64,000 bases of DNA, from contig JAHDGF010000002.1 in NCBI GenBank assembly GCA_020627785.1, forward strand, positions 186,001 to 250,000, read 5' to 3'. The position numbers were made by a program, and so were the translations under genes. Positions 62,689-64,000 of the stretch are shown one piece after another. Below the pieces are notes generated by a model that saw only the letters and a list, made by a program, of their open reading frames with translations, was not told where the DNA came from and did no database searches. Origin of the DNA: Saprospiraceae bacterium. GTDB lineage: Bacteria > Bacteroidota > Bacteroidia > Chitinophagales > Saprospiraceae. How positions within the stretch are numbered: the first letter of the stretch is position 1; each line of letters begins with the position of its first letter.

Positions 62689-62760
62689 ACCTTTACAATT
62701 TACGTATAGTCCTAAGTCATAATCAACTTAAAAGTGTTGTTGATTATCTTTAAAATAAAA

Positions 62761-64000
62761 TCAGTTTGGGGATATTAACTTTCGATTTTTGGATAGAAAC
62801 TCTCTTACAGCGGCGAAAGATACCATTCTATCTTGAAAATGAGAAATAGCTTTTTCAAATTCTTCATCGGTCGCTTTTAATTGTACCAATATGTTCTGAA
62901 GATGCATCTTCATGTGGCCTTCTTGAATGCCAGTTGTAACCAATGATCTGACGGCTGCAAAATTTTGGGCAAGCCCTGTCGCGGCGATAATTCTCATCAA
63001 TTTTTTTGCCGATGGTTTTTCCAAAAGCTCTAATGACCTTTTGGCTATGGGGTGAAGAGAGGTTAATCCTCCGACTGTTCCTATGGCAAGCGGAACTTCT
63101 AAATAAAAGTAAAAGTTCCCGTCTTTCAGTTCACAATGAGAGAGGCTAGAATATCCATTTTCTGCAGCATAGGCGTGTCCACAGGCTTCTATCGCCCTGA
63201 AATCATTGCCAGTGGCTAAAACGACAGCATCAATGCCATTATAAATCCCCTTGTTGTGGGTTGCTGCTCTGTAAGGATCAATTTCGGCAATGTCTATGGC
63301 ATCTTTAAAGCGTTTGGCAAAAGCTGCAGCATTCAATCCACCTTTAAATTCTCCTAAATCCTCAATTGGGCATTCAACCCAAGCCTTTACCAGGCACTCA
63401 GGAGTATAATTAGAGAGGATAGACATGATGATTTCTATTCCAGAATTATCTCCAAAATGGGCAGCATAAAAGTTCTTTAAGCTTTGAGCAAACTGCTCAA
63501 GACAGGTATTTATAAAATTAGCCCCCATGGAATCGCAGGTTTCAAAGGAGGCTTTTAGTTGGTAGTAGTTTTCTTTGCTTTTGGTGAGGTCGATTAATTC
63601 AATGTCAAGTATTCCTCCTCCTCGCTGTTTCATGTTGGCTTCTATGGAAGCGCTTTCTTTAAGCATCTTTTCTTTCGCTTTCGCAAAAGTAGATTTCAAT
63701 ATTTCTGGATCTTTGTACCAGAGGAAATGTACCTGTCCTAGTTTTTTGGTGCCGATAACTTCCGTATGAATACCACCACGACTCATCCAGAACTTCGCAG
63801 CGGCAGAAGCGGCGGCAACCACAGAGGATTCCTCTATAACCATAGGTACACAGTAGGTCTTGTCATCAATTAAAAAATTAGGGGCAACGCCGAAGGGCAT
63901 TGGGAAGTTACTAATGGTATTTTCACTAAATCCATCTAGTATTTTTTGTTGTTCATCACTGCTGTGCCAGTAGCTTGACAATTCATGAATCACAGCTTCT
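62761..64000 (-). CDS. Class II hydroxymethylglutaryl-CoA reductase (5' end cut by window edge)
   Basis: This enzyme reduces or oxidises HMG-CoA/mevalonate, the first committed step of the mevalonate isoprenoid pathway. Visible: MPFGVAPNFLIDDK, EESSVVAAASAAAKFW with the catalytic Glu, CDSMGANFINTCLE, THNKGIYNGIDAVVLATGND, and GTVGGLTSLHPIAKRS. A GTG at 63991-63993 is a possible start, but the frame stays open to the edge and class II enzymes have about 30 more residues before this point, so I treat it as partial. The GHMP kinase follows on the same strand. Confidence 0.9.
   Translation of the reverse strand, partial: EAVIHELSSYWHSSDEQQKILDGFSENTISNFPMPFGVAPNFLIDDKTYCVPMVIEESSVVAAASAAAKFWMSRGGIHTEVIGTKKLGQVHFLWYKDPEILKSTFAKAKEKMLKESASIEANMKQRGGGILDIELIDLTKSKENYYQLKASFETCDSMGANFINTCLEQFAQSLKNFYAAHFGDNSGIEIIMSILSNYTPECLVKAWVECPIEDLGEFKGGLNAAAFAKRFKDAIDIAEIDPYRAATHNKGIYNGIDAVVLATGNDFRAIEACGHAYAAENGYSSLSHCELKDGNFYFYLEVPLAIGTVGGLTSLHPIAKRSLELLEKPSAKKLMRIIAATGLAQNFAAVRSLVTTGIQEGHMKMHLQNILVQLKATDEEFEKAISHFQDRMVSFAAVREFLSKNRKLISPN

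Overview
The window looks like chromosomal DNA of a Bacteroidota bacterium, most likely from the Saprospirales/Lewinella side of the phylum. Four things point there: type IX secretion (T9SS) C-terminal sorting domains and a PorV-like protein; SusC-style TonB receptors with a carboxypeptidase-regulatory-like N-terminus; a very long HYR-like, Cys-rich surface protein with dockerin repeats; and phylum-type promoters (TTG, 19 bp, TAnnTTTG). The taxonomy is inferred from gene content only. Gene density is high: no stretch over 300 bases lacks a gene, and the longest gap is about 210 bp. I saw no rRNA, CRISPR array, insertion sequence, integrase or phage gene.

Layout. 1-3,700: a partial DUF2752 gene, a Pmp3-like membrane protein, yqeY-rsmA, divergent pdxA and a glucosaminidase. 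3,774-6,696: a tight four-gene operon (AlkA-type glycosylase, AspA-like deacylase, an unknown acidic protein and an exported thioredoxin/MsrA-like fusion). 6,798-12,563: the 1,921-residue surface protein. 12,723-15,310: the ligase-associated exonuclease and ATP-dependent DNA ligase pair. 15,417-23,550: a polysaccharide locus (two flippases, a Wzz-like protein, an O-antigen ligase/polymerase, a receiver-glycosyltransferase fusion, a STAS protein and a GT4). Then come tRNA-Val and a SemiSWEET. 24,094-31,014: an M28 peptidase, rpiB, a DUF2723 glycosyltransferase, a sugar isomerase-like protein and a flavin reductase. 31,163-36,004: a flippase-like UPF0104 protein, rnhB, a BASS transporter and an RND/MMPL transporter. 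36,052-41,832: two small unknowns, a small outer-membrane lipoprotein, carB and a D-2-hydroxyacid dehydrogenase. 41,948-50,939: a three-gene outer-membrane operon (TonB receptor, 1,387-residue secreted protein, PorV/PorQ-like). 51,065-58,044: greA, a HIT protein, convergent ruvC, a second UPF0104 protein, DUF3108, DUF4230, a TIM-barrel protein and a second TonB receptor. 58,098-64,000: an Omp28-like T9SS protein, glutaminyl cyclase, cysS, a GHMP kinase and HMG-CoA reductase.

How the genes work together. The surface is the main theme: polysaccharide assembly with built-in signalling domains, T9SS cargo, TonB receptors, and a glutaminyl cyclase that could cap the six or so exported proteins here whose predicted signal-peptide cleavage leaves Gln at +1. 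The HMG-CoA reductase and GHMP kinase fit the mevalonate pathway.

Most interesting observations: a 15-bp word (GCCTTTCGGCAAATG) scattered through unrelated genes in different reading frames; two genes whose conserved N-termini can only be completed from an AUC start codon; the receiver-glycosyltransferase fusion next to a STAS protein; the TonB receptor/giant secreted protein/PorV-like operon; and the thioredoxin-MsrA-like fusion.
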